Shown one piece after another: positions 30,801-38,227 of a stretch of DNA of 64,000 bases; positions within the stretch are counted from its first letter, which is position 1, and each line of letters starts with the position of its first letter. Under the pieces are notes generated by a model. The model was not told the origin of the DNA, ran no database searches, and saw only the letters and a program-made list of their open reading frames with translations. Source of the DNA: Nodularia sp034931045. Its GTDB lineage: Bacteria; Cyanobacteriota; Cyanobacteriia; Cyanobacteriales; Nostocaceae. Where the stretch lies: positions 1-64,000 of the forward strand of contig NZ_JAYGHH010000008.1 in assembly GCF_034931045.1 (NCBI RefSeq), in the 5' to 3' direction. Made by a program: the position numbers and the translations under genes.

Positions 30801-31458
30801 GTGGCAACCATATCACACCTTTGCTGTGTGATGAATGCCCAAAGCGTTGATATATTTGTGCCAAGTTATGCAATAAATTACCATGACTGAGCATCACTCC
30901 CTTGGGTGTGCCAGTGGAACCGGAAGTATATTGTAGTAAAGCTAGACTATCTTTTGTCAATTCAGGAGTTTGCCAAGCCTCACCTACAGATAAAATCATC
31001 CTATCTGTGGCAATTTTATTTAACCCTGCTATGACTGTATTTTTAGCTACCTCTTGTAATAAATCATTTAAGGATACGGTGGTCAATATGCCCTTAACTT
31101 CAGCATCTTGGGTAATTGCTAATAGCCTAGTCATGTTTTGATTGCGACGCGGTGGATAAACTGGCACTGCTACCACACCTGCATAAAAGCAACCCATAAT
31201 TGCCGCAATTAATTCTAAGCCTGGCGAATACATTAATAATACCCGTTCTCCCTGCCAGTGCATCGCCTGTAAATGCGCCGCTATTGTGCGTGCTTTTTGG
31301 TCTAACTCCGCGTAAGTAAGATTTTCCTGTTTGCCATCTTGCAAAAAAGAAAAGCCGACAGAGTTACCTCTTTGTTGTGTCCATTTGAGTAACACATCTA
31401 CAAGGGTTACAGCTTGGTGTGTTTCTGTTGAGAATATTTCTCGTTGGCAATTAATCAT
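27835..31458 (-). CDS. Fatty-acyl-AMP ligase / acyl-CoA dehydrogenase / acyl carrier protein fusion
   Basis: 1207 residues. An N-terminal FAAL (about 5-560) has YTSGSTGTPKGVMLSH near 179, GLAEATL, FLRTGDLGYL and GRIKDVIIIRGQNYYPHD; these activate a fatty acid as acyl-AMP and load it onto a carrier. The middle acyl-CoA dehydrogenase (about 590-960) has FALTETGAGANPQ, GGRGYIE and RIFEGPTET, whose Glu is the position of the catalytic base. The C-terminal ACP (about 1100-1190) carries YGIDSI near 1130. The fusion should load a fatty acid on its own ACP and introduce an alpha,beta double bond before passing the chain to PKS1. It is the first gene of the leftward operon. A dispersed repeat forms part of the FAAL-dehydrogenase linker. 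The substrate chain length cannot be read from sequence. Confidence 0.93.
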   Translation of the reverse strand: MINCQREIFSTETHQAVTLVDVLLKWTQQRGNSVGFSFLQDGKQENLTYAELDQKARTIAAHLQAMHWQGERVLLMYSPGLELIAAIMGCFYAGVVAVPVYPPRRNQNMTRLLAITQDAEVKGILTTVSLNDLLQEVAKNTVIAGLNKIATDRMILSVGEAWQTPELTKDSLALLQYTSGSTGTPKGVMLSHGNLLHNLAQIYQRFGHSSHSKGVIWLPPYHDMGLMGGILQPLYGGFPVTLMSPVAFLQKPLRWLQAISQTHATTSGAPNFAYEMCVRKIRLEECPDLDLSSWDLAFTGAEPIRQDTLERFATVFAPYGFRRAAFYPCYGLAEATLFVSGKNQKNLELNHTAQGLVSCGIPSHDQTLVIVNPESRQPCAVGEEGEIWVKGESVAQGYWQRFQETAASFHASLASGEGGFLRTGDLGYLRSGELFVTGRIKDVIIIRGQNYYPHDIEATVAQSHPALSAYWGAAFSVEVSGEERLVVVQEVERNGWRTLDKDEIITAIRAAISREFGLQVDGICLLKPSSIPKTSSGKVQRFACRDGFLSSGLDVVCRWELSHAKAQRRKEEKVVDGLIEWLRVYARDHINSRLMDERRCISPHIVLDFGNKGLLGMQVPCCYGGLGLGYTDTIRIIQQLGAIDPTLALFVGLNNVLGVRPILLSGSESLKAELLPILATGRELAAFALTETGAGANPQAIQSQAISDGDGWRLRGEKIWSGSAAWAGVINVFVKHESGISGFVVRRGTPGLRQGAEALTMGMRGMVQNTVYLEDIPVTSAELLGEVGAGMNVAQDAMMYGRLAIAAACVGGMQRCVQLMWRYSGRRQIATGKLLDHPVVLYRLQELTNAITAVNSLVMRVGKLLDAGDNIPAEVYTACKISAPEFYWQAADLLVQTLGGRGYIESNIAPQILRDARILRIFEGPTETLCGFLGARVLKQGQTLQNFLCQTLGAVEVGQKLADAVEQISDRLRNHSNIKFQRWIYHQLGQLTTEAILWAVLDDQSAIAWVKNRFHQQLQQILTFNPDNLLYLNSQNLENHLHQYTQSIGDIEQNLAGEEQQLDELLRQSGENCQTAAKTWDSHPQTADFPTQNTSVSQISTWLKTWIAEKLHISTSAIDTNKAFADYGIDSITAVELTQDLQQWLNISQPLEATIAWNFPTITALATHLEQLTTTESNNFDNLSTIDIAQLLSQEIAIARHRKPQNK
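29741..29774. repeat. Dispersed repeat inside the FAAL-dehydrogenase linker
   Basis: ttctcttctt tgcgcctctg then cgccttggcgtgag is a typical full copy of the repeat family. On the coding strand it is translated as ELSHAKAQRRKEEK (around residue 566), a basic, helix-like peptide between the FAAL and dehydrogenase domains. Confidence 0.75.
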
Positions 31459-31650
31459 TCTGCACTAATTCGCCTTGGGGAATAAAATTAGCTAAAAGGG
31501 TTTGTGAAAAATTTGCACTTTTTAACTGCGCTTCTGGGCAGTCTAATTATTTAGAGACTTTGGTTAACAGTAATTCCAATGGATTTGAGTATAACTGATT
31601 ATTGATGATTTTGCTAGAAGTTGATACAGGGATTTTTTCTTTCAGGGCTA

Positions 31651-31776
31651 ACACAAAATTATGAAAAAACATATTCTACGAAGTGTGCTTTTCTAGGCAT
31701 AAGCTCCGCTTTAAGCGAAGCGTCTCCCCTTGGGAGAAGTAAAGAGGGTTTTCCCAGAGTTTTTGCGTAAGTCCTA
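31651..31776. repeat. Non-coding repeat ending in ttgcgtaagtccta (copy 1)
   Basis: It begins acacaaaattatgaaaaa and ends gtaaagagggtttt...agagtttttgcgtaagtccta. The same two ends occur at 61500-61589 around a different, palindromic middle. This suggests a short mobile or recombining element. Confidence 0.55.
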
Positions 31777-31947
31777 ATTTTTGTTAAAACCCGAAAAAAT
31801 TAACTGTCCATACAATTAAAGTAGTTATTTATTTTTAGATAAATTGTATTCAAATTTACATATATTTTAGCACAAGCACTGTAAATACTGGCTATTTTTT
31901 TGTTAAAGATGGACTGAACTAAGTAGAGCAGCAGGAATAATTCAATG

Positions 31948-32000
31948 TTTGTAGTAAGGACTTCAGTCCTTATTTGAGGGCTGTAGCCCTCACTACGAAA
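31948..32000. repeat. Double-hairpin repeat with an outer stem
   Basis: taaggact-tc-agtcctta (31955-31972) and gagggct-gt-agccctc (31976-31991) are two perfect hairpins lying side by side. They are bracketed by tttgtagt (31948-31955) and actacgaaa (31992-32000), which can pair. The result is a compact cruciform-like element. Confidence 0.6.
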
Positions 32001-32220
32001 CAATCTCAATATTTTTACATTACTTAATCTACTTTGACTTATTCTCGCCTACTTACTTAATAAAAACATAATTTTTTTAGAATTCAACCTCTCTCATTTA
32101 ATGTATGTTATTTTTAATAAAGATTCTCAATAATTTTACGGTAATATGCGGTATTATTAATTTTAGTTTGAATGATCAAGTTTACCGTTTAACCTTTTCG
32201 GTCAATCAATTTGCATCATC

Positions 32221-32307
32221 ATAGGACTCCTATTTGAATTTTATTCCCTATTCCCTGTTCTCTATGGCTACGCCACGCAAGCAACAGAAACCAAACCGGA
32301 TTCCTAT
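32221..32307. mobile_element. MITE-like element, copy A (87 bp)
   Basis: Left end ataggactcctatttgaatt; right end aaaccaaaccggattcctat. The ends are imperfect inverted repeats (ATAGGA-C/A-TCC--TTTG). The interior has ttccctattccctg heptamers and ctacgccacgcaagc. Two longer copies lie at 37970 and 56343. No coding capacity. Confidence 0.7.
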
Positions 32308-32354
32308 AAATTATTTGTTTTAAACATTAGACCCATCATCAACTTGATTTTGCA

Positions 32355-33113
32355 ATGAATGATTCTTGTTTAGAAAAGTTGTCTGAGCAAACCATCACTG
32401 CGCCAGAGTTGATATCTCTGTTAGCAGGTTATCAGATGTTGCCTCAGATTTATCGTGAGTTGTTAATTGATCAAGCAATCACCTGTATTGAATGTAGCCC
32501 AGAAGAGGTAGAACAAGCACAACAGGAATTTTATACTGCCCATAGTCTTACTAATCCCCAACAGATAGAAAACTGGCTCAAGTTAAATCATATTGCCCCA
32601 GCGCAACTACAGGGAATAGCAACCAGAAAATTGCGGCTGGAAAAATATAAACTGGCGACTTGGGGACATAAATTAGAGTCTTATTTTCTCACGCAGAAAT
32701 CCCAACTGGATCAGGTAACTTATTCTCTGCTGCGAACTCGTGACATGGCGATCGCTCAGGAGTTATACTTCCGGATTAAAGCCAAAGAACAAAGCTTTGC
32801 TGACATCGCCCGTAAATATTCCCAAGGGCCAGAAGCCCAAACAGGGGGATTAATTGGACCAATGCCTCTGAGTCAACCCCACCCCCAATTAGCAGCCAAA
32901 CTCCGGGCTAGTCAACCAGGACAAATCATGCCTCCCATGCGTTTAGGAGAATGGGTTGTCATTGTCAGGTTAGAACAGATGATTTACGCCAAACTGGATG
33001 ATTCTACTAGAAAAAAATTGCTCAATGATTTATTTCAGCAATGGCTACAAGAATCCTTACAAAAAACCCTCAATCAAGCTTCAGCAAAACTCACTCCGTC
33101 TTCCTTTGCGTGA
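32355..33113 (+). CDS. PpiC/parvulin-type peptidyl-prolyl isomerase of the secretion operon
   Basis: 252 residues with no signal peptide or membrane helix. The N-terminal half (about 1-110) is helical and SurA/trigger-factor-like. The parvulin domain (about 120-215) shows SFADIARKYSQGPEAQTGG, PLSQPHPQLA and PGQIMPPMRLGEWVVIVRLE. The gene is followed 84 bp later by the ABC transporter and then by HlyD, an arrangement typical of cyanobacterial type 1 secretion. It probably keeps the substrate unfolded or presents it to the transporter. Its last residues and stop codon (SSFA then tga) lie inside a dispersed repeat, so the native C-terminus may have been replaced. Confidence 0.85.
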   Translation: MNDSCLEKLSEQTITAPELISLLAGYQMLPQIYRELLIDQAITCIECSPEEVEQAQQEFYTAHSLTNPQQIENWLKLNHIAPAQLQGIATRKLRLEKYKLATWGHKLESYFLTQKSQLDQVTYSLLRTRDMAIAQELYFRIKAKEQSFADIARKYSQGPEAQTGGLIGPMPLSQPHPQLAAKLRASQPGQIMPPMRLGEWVVIVRLEQMIYAKLDDSTRKKLLNDLFQQWLQESLQKTLNQASAKLTPSSFA

Positions 33114-33140
33114 ATCTCTGCGCTACTTGGCGTTAAAAAA
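33095..33140. repeat. Dispersed repeat supplying the PpiC stop codon
   Basis: ccgtcttcctttgcgtgaat followed by ctctgcgctacttggcgttaaaaaa. The tga at 33111-33113 inside it is the stop codon of the isomerase gene. The same arrangement occurs at the end of the second exporter gene (61451-61496). Confidence 0.7.
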
Positions 33141-33197
33141 TTAAACCCTGGGACACTCCCCTGTATCTTAAATCATCAGTCTTTCCCCAGACCGAAT

Positions 33198-36140
33198 ATG
33201 ACTACTTATACACCTGCTATTTCCCAGTTTTTCAAGACAACACCACCCTTCAACCTCCTATCCACTTCGGCCCTTGAGCAACTGACACAAAAAGCACAGC
33301 TATTGCGTTACCGTATGGGACACACAATCGTTGTCAAAGAAACAATGCCTGCTCATGTGGCAATTCTTTACGAAGGACAAGCCCGCCTGATTGGATATAC
33401 TGATAATTCCCCCGTACCGGACACTTTAGAATTACTCCAGCCAGGGGCAATTCTGGGTTGGGTAAGTTTATTGCGGGGAGTTGCTTGTGAAACGGCGATC
33501 GCTTCGATAGAATCAGTATGTATAACTATTCCCTCTGTTGATTTTCGGACATTGCTGGAAAAAGAACCAGCCTTTCAGGAAGCGCTAACAAAACGCTGCG
33601 CTACCCCAGAATTATTTGAATTATTAAGTTTAGAAATTCAGCGTCGTGCCTTGGGAGAAGTAGACGTTGCCGCCTTAGTCTCGGAAATTCTCCCCCAAAC
33701 CATTGTTTTTAACGCACCCAAAGGGAAAACACCTCTAAGTCAACTAGATCCCCATCGGCTTTGGTTGTTAAGTAGCGGTAATACTAACTTTGCCATAGGC
33801 GATCGCTTAGAACCATCCCCAGACAAACAAATCCTCAAAGTAGAAAGCGGCACAGCCCGGTTAGTAGGGATTCCCCCAGTATCATTTCAACCCACCCCGA
33901 TTACACCCGCAGTTATAGTTACAGAACCAGAAACAGAGGATATTCCCTACGCCTCAGAACAACCCCCAGCCCTAGAACCTAGCAAAGCTGAACGCATTAA
34001 ATATCCTTACGTCAGTGGAAATGGCGTATTAAATGAAACCTTGGCTTGCTTCCAAATGTTGAGCCAATATTGGGATATGCCCTTTCGCCGGGATGTCGTC
34101 CGTAGAGTTCTGCACAATCAGCAACAAAGATTAGGTAGCGTTTCCTTACAATTATGCGGTTCCTTAGCAGAAATGTTAGGTTTACGGGCGCAACTAGCAA
34201 TGGTTCCTGCCGTCGCCATCAGTCGCTTACAAACCCCGGTGATGTTGCAATGGCAAAATAGTTTTGCTGTGCTTTACCAAGCTACTGAAAAGGAACTGGT
34301 GTTAGCTGTACCAGGAAAAGGCATACAAAGGCACAAAACTCCAGAATTTATCGCCACTTGGGGACAGGAAGGAGAAATTCTGCTGCTACAACAAACCCAG
34401 CAAACTCCCCGTAAACGCTTTGGTTTAAGTTGGTTTTTGCCTTTTGTTGCCCAGTATCGCCGAGTTTTGAGTGAGGTTTTAATTTCTTCCTTCTTTGTCC
34501 AGTTGTTCGGCTTGGCGAACCCTTTGATTACCCAGGTAATTATTGATAAAGTATTAATTCAAAACTCACCCGCAACGTTGAATGTTTTAGGGACTTTATT
34601 AGTTGTTACAGCAGTATTTGAAGCAATTCTGACTACTCTGAGAACAAATTTATTTGTAGAAACTACCAACCGCATTGACATGGCACTGGGGTCAGAAGTT
34701 ATTGACCACCTGCTGCGTCTACCTCTAGGTTACTTTGAAAAGCGTCCTGTGGGTGAACTCTCAACTCGGATTAATGAGTTAGAGAATATTCGGCAATTTC
34801 TCACTGGTACAGCTTTAACAGTGGTCTTAGACTCCATATTTTCCGTGATCTACATTGTAGTCATGGTTTACTACAGTTGGCTATTGACTTTGGTAGCTTT
34901 AGCCACAGTCCCATTATTTGCCCTTTTAGGCTTAATTGTCGCCCCCATCATTCGCCAACAAACCCGCAACCGCGCCGAACGCAACGCCGCTACCCAATCT
35001 TATTTGGTGGAAGTTGTTTCTGGTATTCAGACAGTCAAGGCTCAAAATATTGAACTGCGATCGCGTTGGCAATGGCAAGAGCGTTACGCTAAATATGTGG
35101 CTGACAGCTTTAAAAATGCCATCACTTCGACAACTGCGGGTTCAATTAGTAAATTTCTCAACCAGCTTTCAGGGTTATTACTGCTTTGGGTCGGAGCATT
35201 TTTAGTATTACAAGGAACCCTCACCTTGGGGCAATTAATCGCCTTCCGCATCATTGCAGGTTACACCACAAGTCCTCTACTGCGGCTAGTGCAACTGTGG
35301 CAAAACTTCCAAGAAACAGCCCTATCCTTAGAAAGATTGAGTGATATTTTAGACACGCCCCAAGAGGAAGAAGTCCGCCAAGATATTCCTTTACCAGCAA
35401 TTCAAGGAGCAGTTAAATACGAGAATATCACCTTCCGCTTTACCCACAGCCCCAGCCCGCAGCTAGATAATATTAGCTTAGAAATTGCTCCTAACACATT
35501 TGTGGGCGTAGTGGGACAAAGTGGCGCGGGTAAAAGCACCCTCACCAAACTTTTAACTCGTCTGTATGACCCCGAAGCTGGACGGATTCTGATTGACGGC
35601 TACGACATCCACAAAGTTGAACTTTATTCTCTGCGGCGACAAATCGGCATGGTATTACAAGATACGCTTTTGTTTGATACCACAATTAAAGAAAATATCG
35701 CCCTCAACAACCCAGAAGCCACATCGGAAGAAATTATCGTCGCCGCCCGTGTAGCCTATGCTCATGACTTTATTATGAGCCTGCCAATGGGTTATAACAC
35801 CCGTGTTGGTGAACGGGGATCAGCCCTTTCTGGAGGACAAAGACAAAGAATTGCGATCGCCCGCACCGTCCTCCAAAACCCCCAGCTACTCATTATGGAT
35901 GAAGCCACCAGCGCCCTTGACTACAACAGCGAACGCCAAGTATGTCAGAACCTCCAACAAGCACTCAAAGGACGCACAGTCTTTTTCATTACCCATCGCT
36001 TAGGTACTATTCGCCACGCTGATGTCATCCTGATGATGGAAGACGGTCGAATTGCTGAAAAAGGTACTCACGACGAATTAATGGCCATGAGAGGACTTTA
36101 TTACTGTTTATATCGCCAGCAAGAAGCCGTAATTGCTTGA
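33198..36140 (+). CDS. Type 1 secretion ABC transporter with cyclic-nucleotide-binding-like and degenerate C39 domains
   Basis: 980 residues. The N-terminal cNMP-binding-like fold (about 20-150) is followed by a linker and a C39-like domain (about 270-400). In that domain the Cys of the C39 motif (DCGxAC) is absent (LNETLACFQML; Glu or Asn at the catalytic position), and the active-site His is Ser (QNSFAVLY), so it should not cut leaders. Six membrane helices (about 420-715) precede the ATPase with Walker A GQSGAGKST (near 771), LSGGQRQRIAIAR and LLIMDEATSALD. As in HlyB, such a dead peptidase domain is expected to bind unprocessed RTX-type substrates. The neighbouring PpiC and HlyD genes complete the inner-membrane part. 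Candidate substrates are encoded at 42296 and 46079. Confidence 0.92.
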   Translation: MTTYTPAISQFFKTTPPFNLLSTSALEQLTQKAQLLRYRMGHTIVVKETMPAHVAILYEGQARLIGYTDNSPVPDTLELLQPGAILGWVSLLRGVACETAIASIESVCITIPSVDFRTLLEKEPAFQEALTKRCATPELFELLSLEIQRRALGEVDVAALVSEILPQTIVFNAPKGKTPLSQLDPHRLWLLSSGNTNFAIGDRLEPSPDKQILKVESGTARLVGIPPVSFQPTPITPAVIVTEPETEDIPYASEQPPALEPSKAERIKYPYVSGNGVLNETLACFQMLSQYWDMPFRRDVVRRVLHNQQQRLGSVSLQLCGSLAEMLGLRAQLAMVPAVAISRLQTPVMLQWQNSFAVLYQATEKELVLAVPGKGIQRHKTPEFIATWGQEGEILLLQQTQQTPRKRFGLSWFLPFVAQYRRVLSEVLISSFFVQLFGLANPLITQVIIDKVLIQNSPATLNVLGTLLVVTAVFEAILTTLRTNLFVETTNRIDMALGSEVIDHLLRLPLGYFEKRPVGELSTRINELENIRQFLTGTALTVVLDSIFSVIYIVVMVYYSWLLTLVALATVPLFALLGLIVAPIIRQQTRNRAERNAATQSYLVEVVSGIQTVKAQNIELRSRWQWQERYAKYVADSFKNAITSTTAGSISKFLNQLSGLLLLWVGAFLVLQGTLTLGQLIAFRIIAGYTTSPLLRLVQLWQNFQETALSLERLSDILDTPQEEEVRQDIPLPAIQGAVKYENITFRFTHSPSPQLDNISLEIAPNTFVGVVGQSGAGKSTLTKLLTRLYDPEAGRILIDGYDIHKVELYSLRRQIGMVLQDTLLFDTTIKENIALNNPEATSEEIIVAARVAYAHDFIMSLPMGYNTRVGERGSALSGGQRQRIAIARTVLQNPQLLIMDEATSALDYNSERQVCQNLQQALKGRTVFFITHRLGTIRHADVILMMEDGRIAEKGTHDELMAMRGLYYCLYRQQEAVIA

Positions 36141-36347
36141 TTCCTCAGTCCTAAATCAAAATAGCACTAAAAATTTTACCTTCCCCTCCCCAAATAGGGC
36201 TGGCTGAAGAAATCTAAAAACATTACAGGTAAAGGATTTTAGCCTGTTTGAAATTGAAAAAGTGCAAGCTTTTATGAAGTGGGAACTCGAAAACCTTGCA
36301 TTTAAGTTTGATTCAAAGGAAAAATTTTCCCTATAAACTCTTGAAAC

Positions 36348-36389
36348 TGTTCACTGTTCCCTGTTCCCTGTTCCCTGTTCCCTGTTCCC
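36348..36389. repeat. Tandem heptamer (TGTTCCC)x6
   Basis: One tgttcac followed by five exact tgttccc units, 40 bp before the HlyD start. It is the short tandemly repeated repetitive sequence typical of heterocystous cyanobacteria. The same heptamer appears inside the MITE-like copies. Confidence 0.85.
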
Positions 36390-36429
36390 TAATCTCCACA
36401 GATAACTTATTCAGCAAACCCTAAATACT

Positions 36430-37947
36430 ATGAGTTCTCATAACGGTCGAGTCAAAACACTACCAGAAGATCATCAAATCAACCCCACACCACCAAAGAC
36501 ACCCAATCTTGATACTGCTTCTTTTCAACATCCCCTGATGGTCAAACAATCCTCTTTATGGTCAAGGGGGATTTTATGGACTTTGATGCTTGTATCGATA
36601 GTAGTAGTATTTTGGGCTAGTGTCGCCAAAATTGAAGAAGCGGTTCCGGCTCAAGGTAAATTAGAACCTCAAGATAATATCAATGAAGTGCAAATCCCTA
36701 TTGAGGGTGTGGTCAAAGCTATTCACGTTCAAGACGGAAGCAAAGTCAAAGCAGGGGATTTACTCCTCAGTCTTGATCCTACTGTTTCCCAAGCCCAAGA
36801 GTATTATCTGCAAACAGTTCGCACAGCTTTAGAACAAGAAAATCAATTTTATCAAGCACTATTAAGTGGTAACGAAGATTCCTTTCCCACAGTATCTATT
36901 CCCACTCAATTTCTCAGCTTAACCAGAAGTCGGGCGGTATTAATTGCCGAAAATCGAATGTTCCAGGCGCAACTGGATGGTAACACCGAGGCCATGACTT
37001 TGACTGCCCAACAGCAACAAAGAGTGACATCTGAGTTGGAAGAGTTGACATCACGAGTCACAGGGGCTGAGTTAGAAATTGAGCAATTGCAAAAGCAATA
37101 TAGCCAAGCAGATATTAGACTTGAAGCCAACGAAAAAAAATTAGTCGTTAATGAAAAGATTCTCCAAGATATCTCGGAATTAGCTCTAGAGGGGGGAATT
37201 TCCCGCATTCAATACCTCAACCAACAGCAGGAGGTAGATTCGATTCGTGCAGAAATTGCACAATTGCAAGCAGAAAAAATCCGGTTACAAGCCGCCATCG
37301 ATCAAGCTCAAGCCAAAGTTCAAAATACCAAAGCTATTGACAGAAGAGACTTAACTACCCGCATTGGCAATAATAGCCAAAGAATCGCCGAAATTGATAG
37401 TCAATTGACAAAAGCAGTGATTGACAACAAAAAACGCATTGCCGAAATTGATAGTCAACTAAGTCAAACCAATCAGTCATTAAGATATAGTGTAGTGCGA
37501 TCGCCTGTAGATGGAGTAGTCTTTGACCTCAAAGCCAACGCCCCCGGTTTTGTCGCTCAATCCACCGAACCTGTGCTGAAAATCGTTCCTCAAACCGACT
37601 TAGTAGCCAAAGTTTCCATCACCAACAAAGATATTGGCTTTATCCGAGAAGGAATGCACGTTGATGTCCGCATTGATTCCTTTCCCTATAGCGAATTTGG
37701 AGACATCAAAGGTACTTTAACTTGGATTGGTTCTGATACCCTACCCCCAACCCAACTTCAGCCATACTATACCTTCCCCGCCACAGTCACCCTTGACCAA
37801 CAGTACCTCAGCAGCAAGGGACGCAAAATCCCCCTCCAGTCGGGAATGTCGTTAAACGGTAACATTAAAATTAGAAAACGTACAGTCATGAGCATCTTTA
37901 CTGATTTCTTCTCCAAAACCGGAGAAAGCCTCAAATTTGTGCGCTAA
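36430..37947 (+). CDS. HlyD-family membrane fusion protein
   Basis: 505 residues. A short cytoplasmic N-terminus, one membrane anchor (about 52-70, ILWTLMLVSIVVVFWASVA), a lipoyl-like half-motif (VQIPIEGVVKAIHVQDGSKVK), a long coiled coil (about 170-345, rich in Q, E and K), the second lipoyl half (YSVVRSPVDGVVFDLKA) and a beta-barrel domain follow. It should link the ABC transporter at 33198 to an outer-membrane TolC-type channel, which is not encoded here. The spacer of 289 bp before it carries the heptamer repeat, so it may have its own promoter. Confidence 0.93.
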   Translation: MSSHNGRVKTLPEDHQINPTPPKTPNLDTASFQHPLMVKQSSLWSRGILWTLMLVSIVVVFWASVAKIEEAVPAQGKLEPQDNINEVQIPIEGVVKAIHVQDGSKVKAGDLLLSLDPTVSQAQEYYLQTVRTALEQENQFYQALLSGNEDSFPTVSIPTQFLSLTRSRAVLIAENRMFQAQLDGNTEAMTLTAQQQQRVTSELEELTSRVTGAELEIEQLQKQYSQADIRLEANEKKLVVNEKILQDISELALEGGISRIQYLNQQQEVDSIRAEIAQLQAEKIRLQAAIDQAQAKVQNTKAIDRRDLTTRIGNNSQRIAEIDSQLTKAVIDNKKRIAEIDSQLSQTNQSLRYSVVRSPVDGVVFDLKANAPGFVAQSTEPVLKIVPQTDLVAKVSITNKDIGFIREGMHVDVRIDSFPYSEFGDIKGTLTWIGSDTLPPTQLQPYYTFPATVTLDQQYLSSKGRKIPLQSGMSLNGNIKIRKRTVMSIFTDFFSKTGESLKFVR

Positions 37948-37969
37948 CGATCTCAAAAAAAATGGTAAT

Positions 37970-38113
37970 ATAGGACTCCTATTTGAATTTTGATAGCTTG
38001 CGTGGCGTAAGGCATACAAAACCCCGTATACCTTGATTCCTTCTTCCCTATTCCCTACCTGTACGAGTAAATATGGCTACGCTACGCGAACAAAAACCAA
38101 ACCGGATTCCTAT
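37970..38113. mobile_element. MITE-like element, copy B (144 bp)
   Basis: Same ends as copy A (ataggactcctatttgaatt / aaaccaaaccggattcctat). The interior holds gatagcttgcgtggcgtaag, ttccctattccctacc and tggctacgctacgcgaac. It sits directly upstream of the TonB receptor gene and may carry or displace part of its promoter. Confidence 0.75.
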
Positions 38114-38227
38114 ATTTGATGCCAGTTAATTAATTGAGAGAAAATTGTTCTCTTTTCCCAGATATAACCACATTCTTTACCTCATTTCTAAAAATACTAC
38201 CCTAGCAAGTTAGGAAAAACGCTATTT

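Larger units (their letters stand above)
31459..32354. other. Divergent promoter region rich in repeats
   Basis: About 900 bp between the leftward FAAL-PKS operon and the rightward secretion operon, with no credible gene. It contains three repeat elements (31651-31776, 31948-32000, 32221-32307). No clear operator was recognised. Confidence 0.5.

Noticed and set aside
12885..31458. Heterocyst glycolipid (hgl) synthesis cluster
   Set aside because: The domain order with FAAL-dehydrogenase-ACP and two cMT-containing complete modules does not fit the hgl genes, and no HglT or HglB-like reductase is seen.
38114..38227. Fur box or other operator before the TonB receptor
   Set aside because: A gagaa-aattg-ttctc inverted repeat (38138-38152) is present but does not match the Fur consensus; too weak to call.
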